Origin: an uncultured Erythrobacter sp.
GTDB taxonomy: Bacteria; Pseudomonadota; Alphaproteobacteria; Sphingomonadales; Sphingomonadaceae
Assembly (NCBI GenBank): GCA_947494705.1
Contig: CANLVN010000002.1
Span: 496,001-560,000 of the forward strand
DNA: 64,000 nt
Direction: 5' to 3'
Shown: in pieces, positions 25,075-32,187 of the stretch
Position numbering within the stretch: the first letter of the stretch is position 1
How the letters are laid out: each line of letters begins with the position of its first letter
Translations under genes and position numbers: made by a program
The notes under the pieces: generated by a model
Database searches by the model: none
Told to the model about the DNA's origin: nothing
Seen by the model: only the letters and a program-made list of their open reading frames with translations

Positions 25075-26085
25075 CTAGAGCCCAAATTTCTCGCGCGGCT
25101 TGGCCGGGTCCATCCAGTCGCCAAGGCGATCCTTCAGTCCGTCGAGATCTTCGGGCATCTGGATTTCCAGCGTCACGAGCTGGTCGCCGCGCGCCGGTGT
25201 GCCGTCAGGCTTCTTGCCCGATTTCTTGGTCCAGCCCTTGCCCGACAGGCGCATCACCGTGCCACCATTCGCGCCGGGTTTCAGGGTCAGCATGACCGGA
25301 CCATCGACCGTGGGGCATTTGACCTTGCCGCCGTGGATCGCCTCGTCGAGGGTGATCGGCAGGTCCATCCGAATATTGTCGCCATCGCGGCGGAAGAAGG
25401 GATGCGAGCCGACTTCGACCATGACGATCCCGTCGCCCTTGCCACCGGGGCCGTCATGCCCCTTGTTCTTCAGCCGCATCTGCGTGCCGTCTTCGACACC
25501 GCCGGGCAGTTTCAGGCTGATCGCCTTGCCATCGGCCAGCGTGATGCGCTGATCGCGCCCCGCAGCGGCGTCGACGAAGGGGACCGCGAGGCGATACTGG
25601 ATATCCGCACCCTTTCTGGGCGGAGGCGATTGCCGCGATCCGAAGCCGCCCATTCCGCCACGCCGTGGTGGAGGCTCGCTGGGCCGTGCGCGTCCGCCGA
25701 ACAATCCCTCGAACAGGTCGCCAAGGTCCATGTCGTCGGTGCCGAAGCCCTGGAATTCGCTGTCGCGGAAACCGCCCGCACCGCCGGGTCGAGGCCCGCC
25801 GCCGGGATATCCCCGTCCAAAGCCGCGTGCGCTGCCCCCCATCCCGGCAAAGGGATTGGCGGGATTGCCCTCGCCATCGATCTCGCCCCGGTCGAACTGC
25901 GCGCGCTTGCTCTTGTCCGAAAGCAGGTCGTAGGCGCGGGTCGCCGCAGAGAACTTCTCTGCAGCCTTGGGGTTGTCCTTGTTGCGGTCGGGGTGGAACT
26001 CCTTGGCGAGCTTGCGATACGCGCTCTTGATCTCCTTTTCGGAGGCCGTGCGCGGCAAGCCAAGGGTCTTATAGGGATCGGACAT
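25075..26085 (-). CDS. DnaJ-class co-chaperone, CbpA-like
   Basis: A 336-residue type II J-protein. The J domain (residues 4-66) has the HPD motif in [13 protein letters not shown] Gly/Phe/Arg-rich linker (about 90-150) contains repeats such as [16 protein letters not shown], and two C-terminal peptide-binding subdomains follow. The cysteine zinc-finger of true DnaJ is absent, so this is CbpA-like. It stimulates DnaK ATPase and delivers clients. The GF linker is longer than in E. coli CbpA. It heads the minus-strand run towards fabI. Confidence 0.92.
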   Translation of the reverse strand: MSDPYKTLGLPRTASEKEIKSAYRKLAKEFHPDRNKDNPKAAEKFSAATRAYDLLSDKSKRAQFDRGEIDGEGNPANPFAGMGGSARGFGRGYPGGGPRPGGAGGFRDSEFQGFGTDDMDLGDLFEGLFGGRARPSEPPPRRGGMGGFGSRQSPPPRKGADIQYRLAVPFVDAAAGRDQRITLADGKAISLKLPGGVEDGTQMRLKNKGHDGPGGKGDGIVMVEVGSHPFFRRDGDNIRMDLPITLDEAIHGGKVKCPTVDGPVMLTLKPGANGGTVMRLSGKGWTKKSGKKPDGTPARGDQLVTLEIQMPEDLDGLKDRLGDWMDPAKPREKFGL

Positions 26086-26231
26086 CGTGTGTTAGCTAGG
26101 TGATACGCTGGACAGGTGCAAGTCGCGCTTGCGGGTTTGGGTGAAGCCTTTCCTACGCGAGGGCGGCTGTCCTATGAAACACTTATGTGTCTCACACCCC
26201 AGACCATTACCAACTGGCCCCTGCCGGAACG
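26086..26231. other. intergenic region upstream of the repeat array
   Basis: Between the divergent CbpA-like gene and the repeats there is no supported gene. A weak 5-bp stem GGCCC/GGGCC brackets 26216-26235. Promoters for both flanking genes should lie in 26086-26477, but no convincing hexamer pair is visible by eye. Confidence 0.4.
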
Positions 26232-26391
26232 GGCCACACTTCGTGCATCGCAGGGTCACAGTCTGAGCGGGCAAAGGTTACACTTTGTGCCGCTGAAGGG
26301 TCACAATTCGGCCTCGAAAGGTTACACTTTTCGGCAAAAGGTCACACTTTTGCTGCGCAAGGCCACACTTTTGCAGCGTAAGGTCACACTT
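26232..26391 (+). repeat. eight direct repeats, consensus GGTYACACTT, ~21-bp period
   Basis: Ten-base units start at 26232, 26254, 26276, 26299, 26320, 26340, 26361 and 26382, so spacing is 20-23 bp, close to two turns of B-DNA. Units read GGCCACACTT, GGTCACAGTC, GGTTACACTT, GGTCACAATT, GGTTACACTT, GGTCACACTT, GGCCACACTT and GGTCACACTT. The last four are best conserved, and the spacer after units 6 and 7 is also similar (TTGC-GCG-AA). They lie 87-246 bp before pdxH. The form suggests a multi-site operator or a decayed minisatellite; it is too short-unit for CRISPR. Confidence 0.9.
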
Positions 26392-26412
26392 CGGACCTTT
26401 TTGCCGCAGGAG

Positions 26413-26430
26413 TGTGTTCCATGTGTTCCA
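26413..26430 (+). repeat. tandem 9-bp duplication TGTGTTCCA
   Basis: Two perfect adjacent copies (26413-26421 and 26422-26430), 22 bp after the last unit of the array and 47 bp before the pdxH start. Confidence 0.85.
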
Positions 26431-26477
26431 TCCTGTAGGACTTCACGGCCCCTGGGCCCAAACCGGAGAGCGCATCC

Positions 26478-27140
26478 ATGACCCTGACCGACCCCCTCCA
26501 CGACTTGCAACTGGCCGACAGCGTGATCCCCTCGGGCATCGATCCCTATGCCTTGTTCGAGGAGTGGTTCGCGCTGGCAAAGGACAACGAGCCCAACGAC
26601 CCGAACGCCATGGCGCTCGCCACCGCGACGCCCGATGGCAGGCCTTCGGTGCGCATGGTGCTGCTCAAGGGGCATGGAGCCGAGGAAGCGCCCGGTGGGG
26701 GCTTCACCTTCTTCACCAATGCAAACAGCCGCAAGGGCGGCGAGATCCGGGCCAACATGCATGCCAGCCTGCTGTTCCACTGGAAGAGCCTGCGCCGCCA
26801 GATCCGCATAGAAGGGCCGTTGGTCGAGGTGAGCCCCGAGAGGGCCGACGCCTACTTCCACTCGCGCCCGTACAAGAGCCAGGTCGGCAGCGCGGCAAGC
26901 GAGCAGTCCAGCCCGCTTCCCGATCGTCAGGACTACGTCGACCGGGTGCAGGAGCTATGGGGCAAGCACGAACAGGACGGCGAGGTGCCGCGTCCCGACA
27001 ACTGGACCGGCTTCACGCTCAAGCCCGAAGCGATCGAGTTCTGGATCGACCGCGACAACCGTCTGCACGACCGCCGCCGCTTCACGCTTGAAGGCGCAGG
27101 CGATGCCCTGCAATGGACCGACACCTTGCTGTATCCATGA
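26478..27140 (+). CDS. pdxH: pyridoxamine 5'-phosphate oxidase PdxH
   Basis: The 220-residue FMN enzyme makes pyridoxal 5'-phosphate from pyridoxine or pyridoxamine phosphate. Family motifs are PNAMALATATPDGRPSVRMVLLKG near residue 40, FFTNANSRKG, ANMHASLLFHWKSLRRQIRIEG, and the C-terminal substrate site around FWIDRDNRLHDRRRF. Length equals the usual 210-230. It is preceded by the unusual repeat array, which may control it, and followed 7 nt later by the PhzF-like gene. Confidence 0.96.
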   Translation: MTLTDPLHDLQLADSVIPSGIDPYALFEEWFALAKDNEPNDPNAMALATATPDGRPSVRMVLLKGHGAEEAPGGGFTFFTNANSRKGGEIRANMHASLLFHWKSLRRQIRIEGPLVEVSPERADAYFHSRPYKSQVGSAASEQSSPLPDRQDYVDRVQELWGKHEQDGEVPRPDNWTGFTLKPEAIEFWIDRDNRLHDRRRFTLEGAGDALQWTDTLLYP

Positions 27141-27147
27141 GGACCCG

Positions 27148-27942
27148 ATGACCCATCCCATCCCCTATTGGCATGTCGACGCCTTCAGCGAACGCCCCTT
27201 CGGCGGCAACCAGGCGGCGGTGATGGTGCTCGACGAATGGCTGCCAGACGATGTGCTGGTGCGGATCGGGGCGGAGAACCTGTTCGCGGAAACCGCCTTC
27301 GTGGTGGAGGACGAGACCGGGGAGGCCGATTGGGAACTGCGCTGGTGCACCCCGACTTACGAGATCGCGCTGTGCGGCCATGCGACGCTGGCGAGCGGGC
27401 ATGTGCTGCTGACGCGCGATGGCGGGGACAGCGTCACCTTCCGCACCCGCATGTCGGGCGTGCTCGAGGTGCGCCGAGATGGCGACGGCTACGCGCTGGC
27501 GTTGCCCGCGATCCTCAGCCAGCCAGGCGAGCATCCGGACGCCGCCGCGCTGATGGGGGTAGAGCCCCAGAGCATCCACCGCAGCGAGCTGGGCTACAAC
27601 ATCATGCTCTATCGCGACGAGGCCGAGATCCGCGCGTTGACCCCGGACATCCGCGGCCTTGAGAGCCTGGGCAAGGACCAGTTCATCGCCACCGCTCCCG
27701 GAGAGAAGACCGACGTCGTCAGCCGCGTCTTCGTGCCCGGAGGCGGCGTCGACGAGGACAGCGTGACCGGCTCCGCCCATGCGGCGCTCACGCCCTACTG
27801 GGCACAGAAGCTGGGGCGCGAGCGCTTCACCGCGCACCAGGCGAGCGAGCGCGGTGGCGACCTGACGCTGCGGCTGGACGACGACCGCGCGTGGCTGGGC
27901 GGGCCGTGTGTGACGGTGGTGGAGGGCGTGTTCTACCTGTGA
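27148..27942 (+). CDS. PhzF family isomerase/epimerase
   Basis: A 264-residue member of the PhzF/DapF-like fold family. The N-terminal FGGNQAAVM, the catalytic glutamate in NLFAETAFVV, ALCGHATLASGHVL and the late motif GVDEDSVTGSAHAALTPYW are all diagnostic. In Pseudomonas the founder isomerises a phenazine precursor. No other phenazine gene is present here, so the substrate is unknown. The ATG at 27148 has GAGGA upstream and sits 7 nt after pdxH, so it is probably cotranscribed. Confidence 0.9.
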   Translation: MTHPIPYWHVDAFSERPFGGNQAAVMVLDEWLPDDVLVRIGAENLFAETAFVVEDETGEADWELRWCTPTYEIALCGHATLASGHVLLTRDGGDSVTFRTRMSGVLEVRRDGDGYALALPAILSQPGEHPDAAALMGVEPQSIHRSELGYNIMLYRDEAEIRALTPDIRGLESLGKDQFIATAPGEKTDVVSRVFVPGGGVDEDSVTGSAHAALTPYWAQKLGRERFTAHQASERGGDLTLRLDDDRAWLGGPCVTVVEGVFYL

Positions 27943-27957
27943 GCCGTGCTCGTCATC

Positions 27958-27974
27958 AAAGCGAAAGCCGCTTT
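27958..27974. terminator. weak bidirectional hairpin between convergent genes
   Basis: A 6-bp stem, AAAGCG with CGCTTT and a 5-nt loop, with A/T-ended arms, between the PhzF-like gene and the serine hydrolase. It is short, so termination is uncertain. Confidence 0.4.
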
Positions 27975-27982
27975 CCTACAGC

Positions 27983-29125
27983 CTAGCGCACCGGATACAG
28001 CGCCAGCACATCGGCGGCCTGCTGCAACATGGGTGGGCGTTCCTCGCTGGTCGAATGGCCGAGCCGCACCATGGTCAGGCCCTGCTCTGGCGACACCAGC
28101 ACGTACTGCCCCATATGCCCGATCAGCGAGAACAGGCTGGCGGGCGCGCGTTCGGGAAAGAGCGGGTGGCCCCACTCGGCGCCTGACTGGCCCAGCGGGC
28201 GGTTGAGCCAGATCTGGTAGCCGTACTGGTTCGCGGTAGGGCTGGGTTCGAGCATCGCTTCGACCCATCGGCGCGGGACGAGCTGCTCGCCATTGGGCGC
28301 GGTGCCACCGCGGCGCAGGAACTCGCCGAAGGCGGCGTAATCGCGGGCGTTGGCATGCATCAGGCTGCCGCCGATGAGCGTCCCGGAGGCGTCGTATTCG
28401 GCCACCATCGAGGTCATGCCGAGCGGGCCGAACAGGCGCTGTTGCAGGTAGGTTTCCACCGCCTCGCGCCGCGCATCAGGGTCGTCCGAATCGGTCAGCG
28501 CCCGCGCGGCGATATCGGCGAGGATGACGGTGGTGTTGGACGAGTATTCGAAGCGTTCGCCCGGTTCAGCCTCCAGCGGCTGCTCCTTGGCCCAGCGCGC
28601 CATGTCGTCGCGCCCGTCGAGGAACAGCATGCGCACTTCGGAGGATTCGTAGGGCGGATCGCCTGCCTCGGTATGGCGCAGGCCGGAGCGCATCTGGAGC
28701 AGGTGTTTGAGCGTGATGTCCGCGCGCGGATCGCCGCTGCGCTGCCACAAGGGGACCGGCGCGGGCGCGTCGACATCGAGCAAACCGTCGGCGACCAGCA
28801 TGCCTATGAGCACCGCAGTGACGCTCTTGGCCATCGACCAGCTGATGAAGCGGGTCTCGCTATCGTAGCCTTCGCCATAGCGTTCGGCGGCGAGCTTGCC
28901 ATCGGCATAAAGCAGGACGGCGCGGGTCTCGCCCAGTCCCTCCATCGCAAAAAGGTCGTCGACTTCTCGCGCGAGCTGGTCGCGCGGCGCGCCGGCATCG
29001 ACAGAAACGGCCGCAAGCGCCTCCTCGCTCAGCGGGTCGGGCTGAGGCGGCGGAGCGTCCCCGCACGACACAAGGGCTGGAACGAGGGCGAGGGCGGCGA
29101 TAGAGGAGGCGAAACGCGAGATCAT
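27983..29125 (-). CDS. serine hydrolase of the beta-lactamase/esterase (class C-like) family, lipoprotein
   Basis: 380 residues from ATG 29125. A signal peptide ends in the lipobox LVSC, giving acylated Cys21 or so, followed by a Pro-rich linker. The catalytic SxxK is SMAK near residue 96 (in FISWSMAKSVTAVL), YSS is in FEYSSNTTVILA, and a late HMGQ motif replaces the usual KTG/HxG. Such proteins include esterases, peptidases and penicillin-recognising enzymes; true beta-lactamase action should not be assumed. A start at 29161 would put the lipobox too deep. Confidence 0.87.
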   Translation of the reverse strand: MISRFASSIAALALVPALVSCGDAPPPQPDPLSEEALAAVSVDAGAPRDQLAREVDDLFAMEGLGETRAVLLYADGKLAAERYGEGYDSETRFISWSMAKSVTAVLIGMLVADGLLDVDAPAPVPLWQRSGDPRADITLKHLLQMRSGLRHTEAGDPPYESSEVRMLFLDGRDDMARWAKEQPLEAEPGERFEYSSNTTVILADIAARALTDSDDPDARREAVETYLQQRLFGPLGMTSMVAEYDASGTLIGGSLMHANARDYAAFGEFLRRGGTAPNGEQLVPRRWVEAMLEPSPTANQYGYQIWLNRPLGQSGAEWGHPLFPERAPASLFSLIGHMGQYVLVSPEQGLTMVRLGHSTSEERPPMLQQAADVLALYPVR

Positions 29126-29160
29126 GGCGCGCTCAATCGGACAAGGGACACGGCAAGGCA

Positions 29161-29511
29161 ATGGTAAACTCGGGCTCCAGGTCCTCTTCGCTCAAATCGC
29201 GCATCGCGCTGTGGCTCCTGCTCCTCGCGGTGTTAGCGATCGCGGCGGCGGTGTGGTTCAACCGCGCTCCGATCAAGGGCTATGCCGATGTCGGCACGTC
29301 CTATGCCGCGCGGGTGGCGTGTTCGTGCCGCTTCGTCGCAGGGCGTAGTCTCGAGGATTGCGAGAAGGACAAGCTTGGCGGGATGGAGCTCGTCTCGCTC
29401 AGCGAAGACGTCGAAGCGCAGAGCGTTACCGCAAACTTCCCGTTGGTGACGTCGAACACCGCATCATTGCGCGAAGGCTATGGCTGCGTGCTGGAGGAGT
29501 GGGAAGGTTAG
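29161..29511 (+). CDS. small membrane-anchored hypothetical protein
   Basis: A 116-residue protein I do not recognise. A basic N-terminus and one hydrophobic helix ([19 protein letters not shown], about residues 15-33) suggest an inner-membrane anchor with a periplasmic domain. That domain has four cysteines (two in VACSCRF, others in LEDCEKD and GYGCVLE), probably disulfide-bonded. It is divergent from the serine hydrolase, with 35 bp between starts, and overlaps the mnmA stop at its own end, both hints of a real gene. Confidence 0.65.
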   Translation: MVNSGSRSSSLKSRIALWLLLLAVLAIAAAVWFNRAPIKGYADVGTSYAARVACSCRFVAGRSLEDCEKDKLGGMELVSLSEDVEAQSVTANFPLVTSNTASLREGYGCVLEEWEG

Positions 29512-30680
29512 GACGCGACCGAGACGGTCGAGTCGATCCAGCCTCCGCCGACCACGCGCTCTCCGGCGTAGATCACCGCCGCCTGTCCCGGCGCGACCCC
29601 GAATTCGGGATTGGTGAAGCGGATCGTGGTGCTGGCATCGTTGCCCAGCGGTCCGTCGAGTGTGACGGGCACGGGCTTGGCAAGACTGCGAACCTTGGCC
29701 GTTAGCGGTTCGCCCGGCACCGCGCCGATCGCGTTGGTCTCGATCAGCTGCGCGCTCTCGACCGCGAGCATCCGCTTCGGGCCGACACGCACTTCGCGGG
29801 TCTCGGCGTCAAGACCGATAACGTAAAGCGGTTCGGGCTGGCCGCCGATATCCAGCCCCTTTCGCTGGCCGACCGTGTAATGGACGATCCCCTTGTGCTG
29901 GCCGAGAATCTCTCCGCTCGCCGCATGGACGATGTTGCCGGGGACGCCGCCTTCGGGGCGCAGTTTCTTGACGATCCCGGCATAATTGCCGTCCGGCACG
30001 AAGCAGATGTCCTGGCTGTCGGGCTTGGCCGCGTTACGCAGGCCCGCGGCCTCGGCAAGCTCGCGCACTTTGGTCTTGGGCAGGCCACCTAGTGGGAAGC
30101 GGATATAGTCGAGCTGTTCCTGCGTAGTCGCATAGAGGAAATAGGACTGATCGCGCGTCGGATCGACCGCGCGATAGAGATGGGGTCCGGCGTCTCCTGC
30201 CTCGACACGGCGGACATAGTGTCCGGTCGCAAGGCAGTCCGCACCCAGTTCGCGCGCCATGCGGAACAGATCGGTGAATTTTGGACCCATATTGCAGCGG
30301 ATGCAGGGCACCGGTGTGCGTCCGGCGAGATATTCGTCGGCGAACTGTTCGACAACGTCCTCGCGAAAGGCGCTTTCATGATCGAACACGTAATGCGCGA
30401 TGCCGAGACGATCGGACACGGCGCGCGCATCGGCAATGTCGTCGCCCGCGCAGCACGCGCCCTTACGGCCCGTCGCGGCGCCGTAATCGTACAGCTGAAG
30501 GGTGATGCCGATCACCTCCGCGCCCGAATCCGCAGCGAGCGCGGCCACTACCGACGAATCAACCCCGCCGCTCATGGCGACCACGATCCGGCACTGATCG
30601 GCCGGGCGCGGCAGGTCGAACAAGGCGGCGGTTTCGAGCCCGAAGCCCGATCCCGCGACAAGGGTTGAAGCGATGGTCAT
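29508..30680 (-). CDS. mnmA: tRNA-specific 2-thiouridylase MnmA
   Basis: The 390-residue PP-loop enzyme installs the 2-thio group on U34 of tRNAs for Lys, Glu and Gln. The ATP pyrophosphatase loop is [13 protein letters not shown] near residue 35. [13 protein letters not shown] follows, the first catalytic cysteine lies in PVPCIRCN, and the second in [10 protein letters not shown]. The C-terminal beta-barrel ends [21 protein letters not shown]. The first 30 residues are poorly conserved, so a start slightly downstream is possible. Confidence 0.95.
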   Translation of the reverse strand: MTIASTLVAGSGFGLETAALFDLPRPADQCRIVVAMSGGVDSSVVAALAADSGAEVIGITLQLYDYGAATGRKGACCAGDDIADARAVSDRLGIAHYVFDHESAFREDVVEQFADEYLAGRTPVPCIRCNMGPKFTDLFRMARELGADCLATGHYVRRVEAGDAGPHLYRAVDPTRDQSYFLYATTQEQLDYIRFPLGGLPKTKVRELAEAAGLRNAAKPDSQDICFVPDGNYAGIVKKLRPEGGVPGNIVHAASGEILGQHKGIVHYTVGQRKGLDIGGQPEPLYVIGLDAETREVRVGPKRMLAVESAQLIETNAIGAVPGEPLTAKVRSLAKPVPVTLDGPLGNDASTTIRFTNPEFGVAPGQAAVIYAGERVVGGGWIDSTVSVAS

Positions 30681-30779
30681 GATTGGCGGGCCATATAGGG
30701 ATACCGTCCGTTTTTGGCCAGTCCGGGGTCGCGCAGCAATGTAGAGCGTGGCCCGGGCACCGCTTGGTCACTAATCCTA

Positions 30780-30821
30780 ACCAGTGGTAAAGGCTCGTTT
30801 TACCACATCTTGACCAGTGGT
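30780..30821 (+). promoter_or_regulatory. paired palindromes and dyad upstream of the sciP operon
   Basis: ACCAGTGGT occurs twice, at 30780-30788 and 30813-30821, 33 bp apart (three helical turns). Between them an 8-bp perfect dyad, GTGGTAAA (30784-30791) and TTTACCAC (30799-30806), overlaps the first copy. The cluster ends 17 bp before the ATG at 30839. It looks like a multi-site operator; the binding protein is unknown. It does not match the CtrA box TTAA-N7-TTAA. Confidence 0.55.
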
Positions 30822-30838
30822 GGCTAAATCCACTCGTC

Positions 30839-31261
30839 ATGTTCGAAAACGCTCCACCCAAGCCAATCGGGAAAGAACTCCGATTCGCGGCAGACCGCAG
30901 GCGCGAAAGCGAACCGCGCGCAGGCCGGGCGGTGCCGCAAACCGAAAGCGGTGAGAACAGCGGCAGTGCCTTGCGCATGGTCGAATGGGGTGAACTCAGC
31001 GCCAGACTCAAGGCGGCGCGCGACCTGCGCGTCCTTCTGAGCCGCGACAGCGACGGGAATATCGAAGCAGCCGGAGGCGGCTTTGCCGACGCGGCGGCGC
31101 GCTATTTCCGGGAGCGCGAAGAATGCCAACAAGATGTTAACCCTGTTGCTTTAGAGCAGGGCAAAGGCTCGTCAGGCAAGAAACCGGAACACGAGGCGCC
31201 CCTTAACCCAGCCCTAGAGGACCGCGACTTTGCAGCGACAGGCGATGCGAGAGAAGATTGA
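30839..31261 (+). CDS. hypothetical protein cotranscribed with sciP
   Basis: A 140-residue protein of unknown function. The first ~45 residues are basic and disordered. The middle (MVEWGELSARLKAARDLRV, then GGFADAAARYFREREE and VNPVALEQGKG) looks conserved and helical and resembles short proteins upstream of sciP in other sphingomonads, as far as I recall them. There are no membrane segments or enzyme motifs. No strong ribosome binding site precedes the ATG. Its stop overlaps the sciP start (TGATG), implying translational coupling and a linked role. Confidence 0.65.
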   Translation: MFENAPPKPIGKELRFAADRRRESEPRAGRAVPQTESGENSGSALRMVEWGELSARLKAARDLRVLLSRDSDGNIEAAGGGFADAAARYFREREECQQDVNPVALEQGKGSSGKKPEHEAPLNPALEDRDFAATGDARED

Positions 31262-31560
31262 TGATTGAGAACCAGGACATCCGCCCGGCACAGGTGATCG
31301 GTCCGCTCGGCGAACCGCTGACGCTGGACGATCTGCCATCGCCCAAGACCAAACGTTGGGTGGTCCGTCGAAAGGCGGAGGTCGTGGCTGCGGTCAATGG
31401 CGGTCTGCTTACCATCGACGAAGTGCTAGAGCGTTATGGCCTGACGCTTGAGGAATTCGCATCCTGGCAGCGCGCGGTCGACCGATCGGGCATGCAGGGC
31501 CTGCGCGTTACCCGCATCCAGCACTATCGTGATCTCTACGAGCGCCAGCTGAAATACTGA
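31261..31560 (+). CDS. sciP: DUF1153 protein, CtrA inhibitor SciP
   Basis: A 99-residue protein closely matching the SciP family: GPLGEPLTLDDLPSPKTKRW, VVRRKAEVVAAVNGGLLTID, then a helix-turn-helix with LERYGLTLEEFASWQRAVDR, and GLRVTRIQHYRD at the end. In Caulobacter SciP binds CtrA and keeps it from recruiting RNA polymerase early in the cell cycle. The ATG at 31261 is used; the preceding TTG would add one residue. It is coupled to the upstream small gene, and together with TrcR in this window it points to a CtrA-type cell-cycle circuit. Confidence 0.93.
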   Translation: MIENQDIRPAQVIGPLGEPLTLDDLPSPKTKRWVVRRKAEVVAAVNGGLLTIDEVLERYGLTLEEFASWQRAVDRSGMQGLRVTRIQHYRDLYERQLKY

Positions 31561-31619
31561 TTTCGGCGACCGGCTTCCGGTATTCGCCCCTGAAAACCTC
31601 CAACGCTACGCAGTTCTAC

Positions 31620-31644
31620 GGAACCGAGCGCGCTGTCGTCTGTT
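31620..31644 (+). promoter_or_regulatory. sigma-EcfG-like promoter of the stress membrane protein
   Basis: GGAAC at 31620-31624 is followed after 16 nt by TGTT at 31641-31644, close to the general-stress consensus GGAAC-N16/17-CGTT of alphaproteobacteria. The gene it serves belongs to a stress-response family, which fits. Confidence 0.5.
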
Positions 31645-31662
31645 TAGCAGGTGATAAACAGA
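31639..31662 (+). promoter_or_regulatory. hairpin just before the glsB-type ribosome binding site
   Basis: A perfect 8-bp inverted repeat, TCTGTTTA (31639-31646) and TAAACAGA (31655-31662), 8-nt loop. It ends 3 nt before the strong Shine-Dalgarno GGAGG (31666-31670) and starts at the predicted -10, so it could be an operator or a 5'-leader stem. Confidence 0.4.
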
Positions 31663-31679
31663 ACTGGAGGAAGTACATT

Positions 31680-31946
31680 ATGGGTTGGATTATCGCACTT
31701 ATCGTAGGCGGCATCGCCGGCTGGCTCGCGAGTCTCGTCATGAATCGCGATGCTTCGATGGGCATTTTCTGGAACATCGTCGTGGGTTGCATCGGGTCGA
31801 TCATCGGCAACGCAATCGCAGGCCCGCTTCTCGGCATCGGGGGAAGCGTGCAGGAATTCTCGCTCACAGGCCTTCTGATCGCCATATTGGGTGCGGTAGT
31901 CCTGCTTGGCATCGTCAACCTGATCCAGCGCGGTCGGGTCCGGTAA
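31680..31946 (+). CDS. GlsB/YeaQ/YmgE family stress-response membrane protein
   Basis: An 88-residue, very hydrophobic protein with three membrane segments and the family pattern GWIIALIVGGIAGWLASLVM, GIFWNIVVGCIGSIIGNAIAG and LLIAILGAVVLLGIVNLIQRG. Function is not firmly known; homologues are induced by general, oxidative or osmotic stress. A strong GGAGGA precedes the ATG. A sigma-EcfG-like promoter upstream and a terminator downstream make it a single-gene unit. Confidence 0.92.
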   Translation: MGWIIALIVGGIAGWLASLVMNRDASMGIFWNIVVGCIGSIIGNAIAGPLLGIGGSVQEFSLTGLLIAILGAVVLLGIVNLIQRGRVR

Positions 31947-31979
31947 CCGAAGTCGAAAATCGGGAAAATACCTTTCCTG

Positions 31980-32012
31980 GGGCGGCTATGTCTGGCGACA
32001 TGGCCGCCCTTT
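31980..32012 (+). terminator. terminator after the GlsB-type gene
   Basis: An almost perfect long hairpin: GGGCGGC (31980-31986) pairs with GCCGCCC (32003-32009), and inside ATGTC pairs with GACAT around a TGGC loop, joined by a T-G wobble. CTTTCG follows on the plus strand. Confidence 0.75.
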
Positions 32013-32084
32013 CGCATTTCAGACCGTTATTTTTCGTCTAAGCCCGAAAGTCGTCAGTCGAACCGTGCATTGCTACTGCTCCAC

Positions 32085-32090
32085 TACAAT
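32085..32090 (+). promoter_or_regulatory. possible -10 element of the RND operon
   Basis: TACAAT matches the sigma-70 -10 hexamer in five of six positions. No recognisable -35 lies 16-18 nt upstream. If used, transcription would start near 32096 and give a leader of about 90 nt. Confidence 0.4.
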
Positions 32091-32102
32091 ACTATGAGGA
32101 TT

Positions 32103-32186
32103 GCGGTGGGTGACTTATACCGCTAACACACCACGTCGGGGGCGAAACCGGCGCGACGGTGCAAGTCACCCTTAAAAGGGAACCGC
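32103..32186 (+). promoter_or_regulatory. structured 5' leader of the RND efflux operon, switch-like
   Basis: GGGTGACTT (32108-32116) is perfectly complementary to AAGTCACCC (32163-32171). GCGGT (32103-32107) can pair with ACCGC at 32119-32123 or with a second ACCGC at 32182-32186, right before the ATG. CCCT (32169-32172) can instead pair with AGGG (32177-32180), hiding the Shine-Dalgarno. The stretch between contains a stem of CACC/GGTG plus GTCG/CGAC. So competing folds would expose or mask the ribosome binding site. I cannot match it to a named riboswitch. Confidence 0.5.
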
Positions 32187-32187
32187 A

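Noticed and set aside
26232..26391. CRISPR array
   Set aside because: The repeat unit is about 10 bp, the intervals only 10-13 bp, spacers resemble each other, and no cas genes are nearby.
26116..26481. A 121-codon frame across the repeat array, encoding repeats such as KVTLLLRKATLLQRKVTL
   Set aside because: The peptide repeats are a by-product of 21-bp DNA repeats, all frames look similar, there is no ribosome binding site, and similar frames exist on the other strand.
27148..27942. Phenazine biosynthesis cluster
   Set aside because: Only the PhzF-like isomerase is present; no other phz genes are nearby, and the family has many other roles.
27983..29125. Antibiotic-inactivating beta-lactamase
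   Set aside because: SxxK and Y-S-N are shared by esterases and peptidases, and the late KTG-type motif is replaced by HMGQ; resistance cannot be inferred.
31136..31153. A CtrA-like site at the end of the gene before sciP
   Set aside because: Only the first TTAA half-site matches; the second half is absent at the required spacing.
32161..32187. Start of a cobalamin riboswitch (AAAAGGGAA)
   Set aside because: The match is only the Shine-Dalgarno context. The conserved B12 core does not follow, because the ATG comes immediately.
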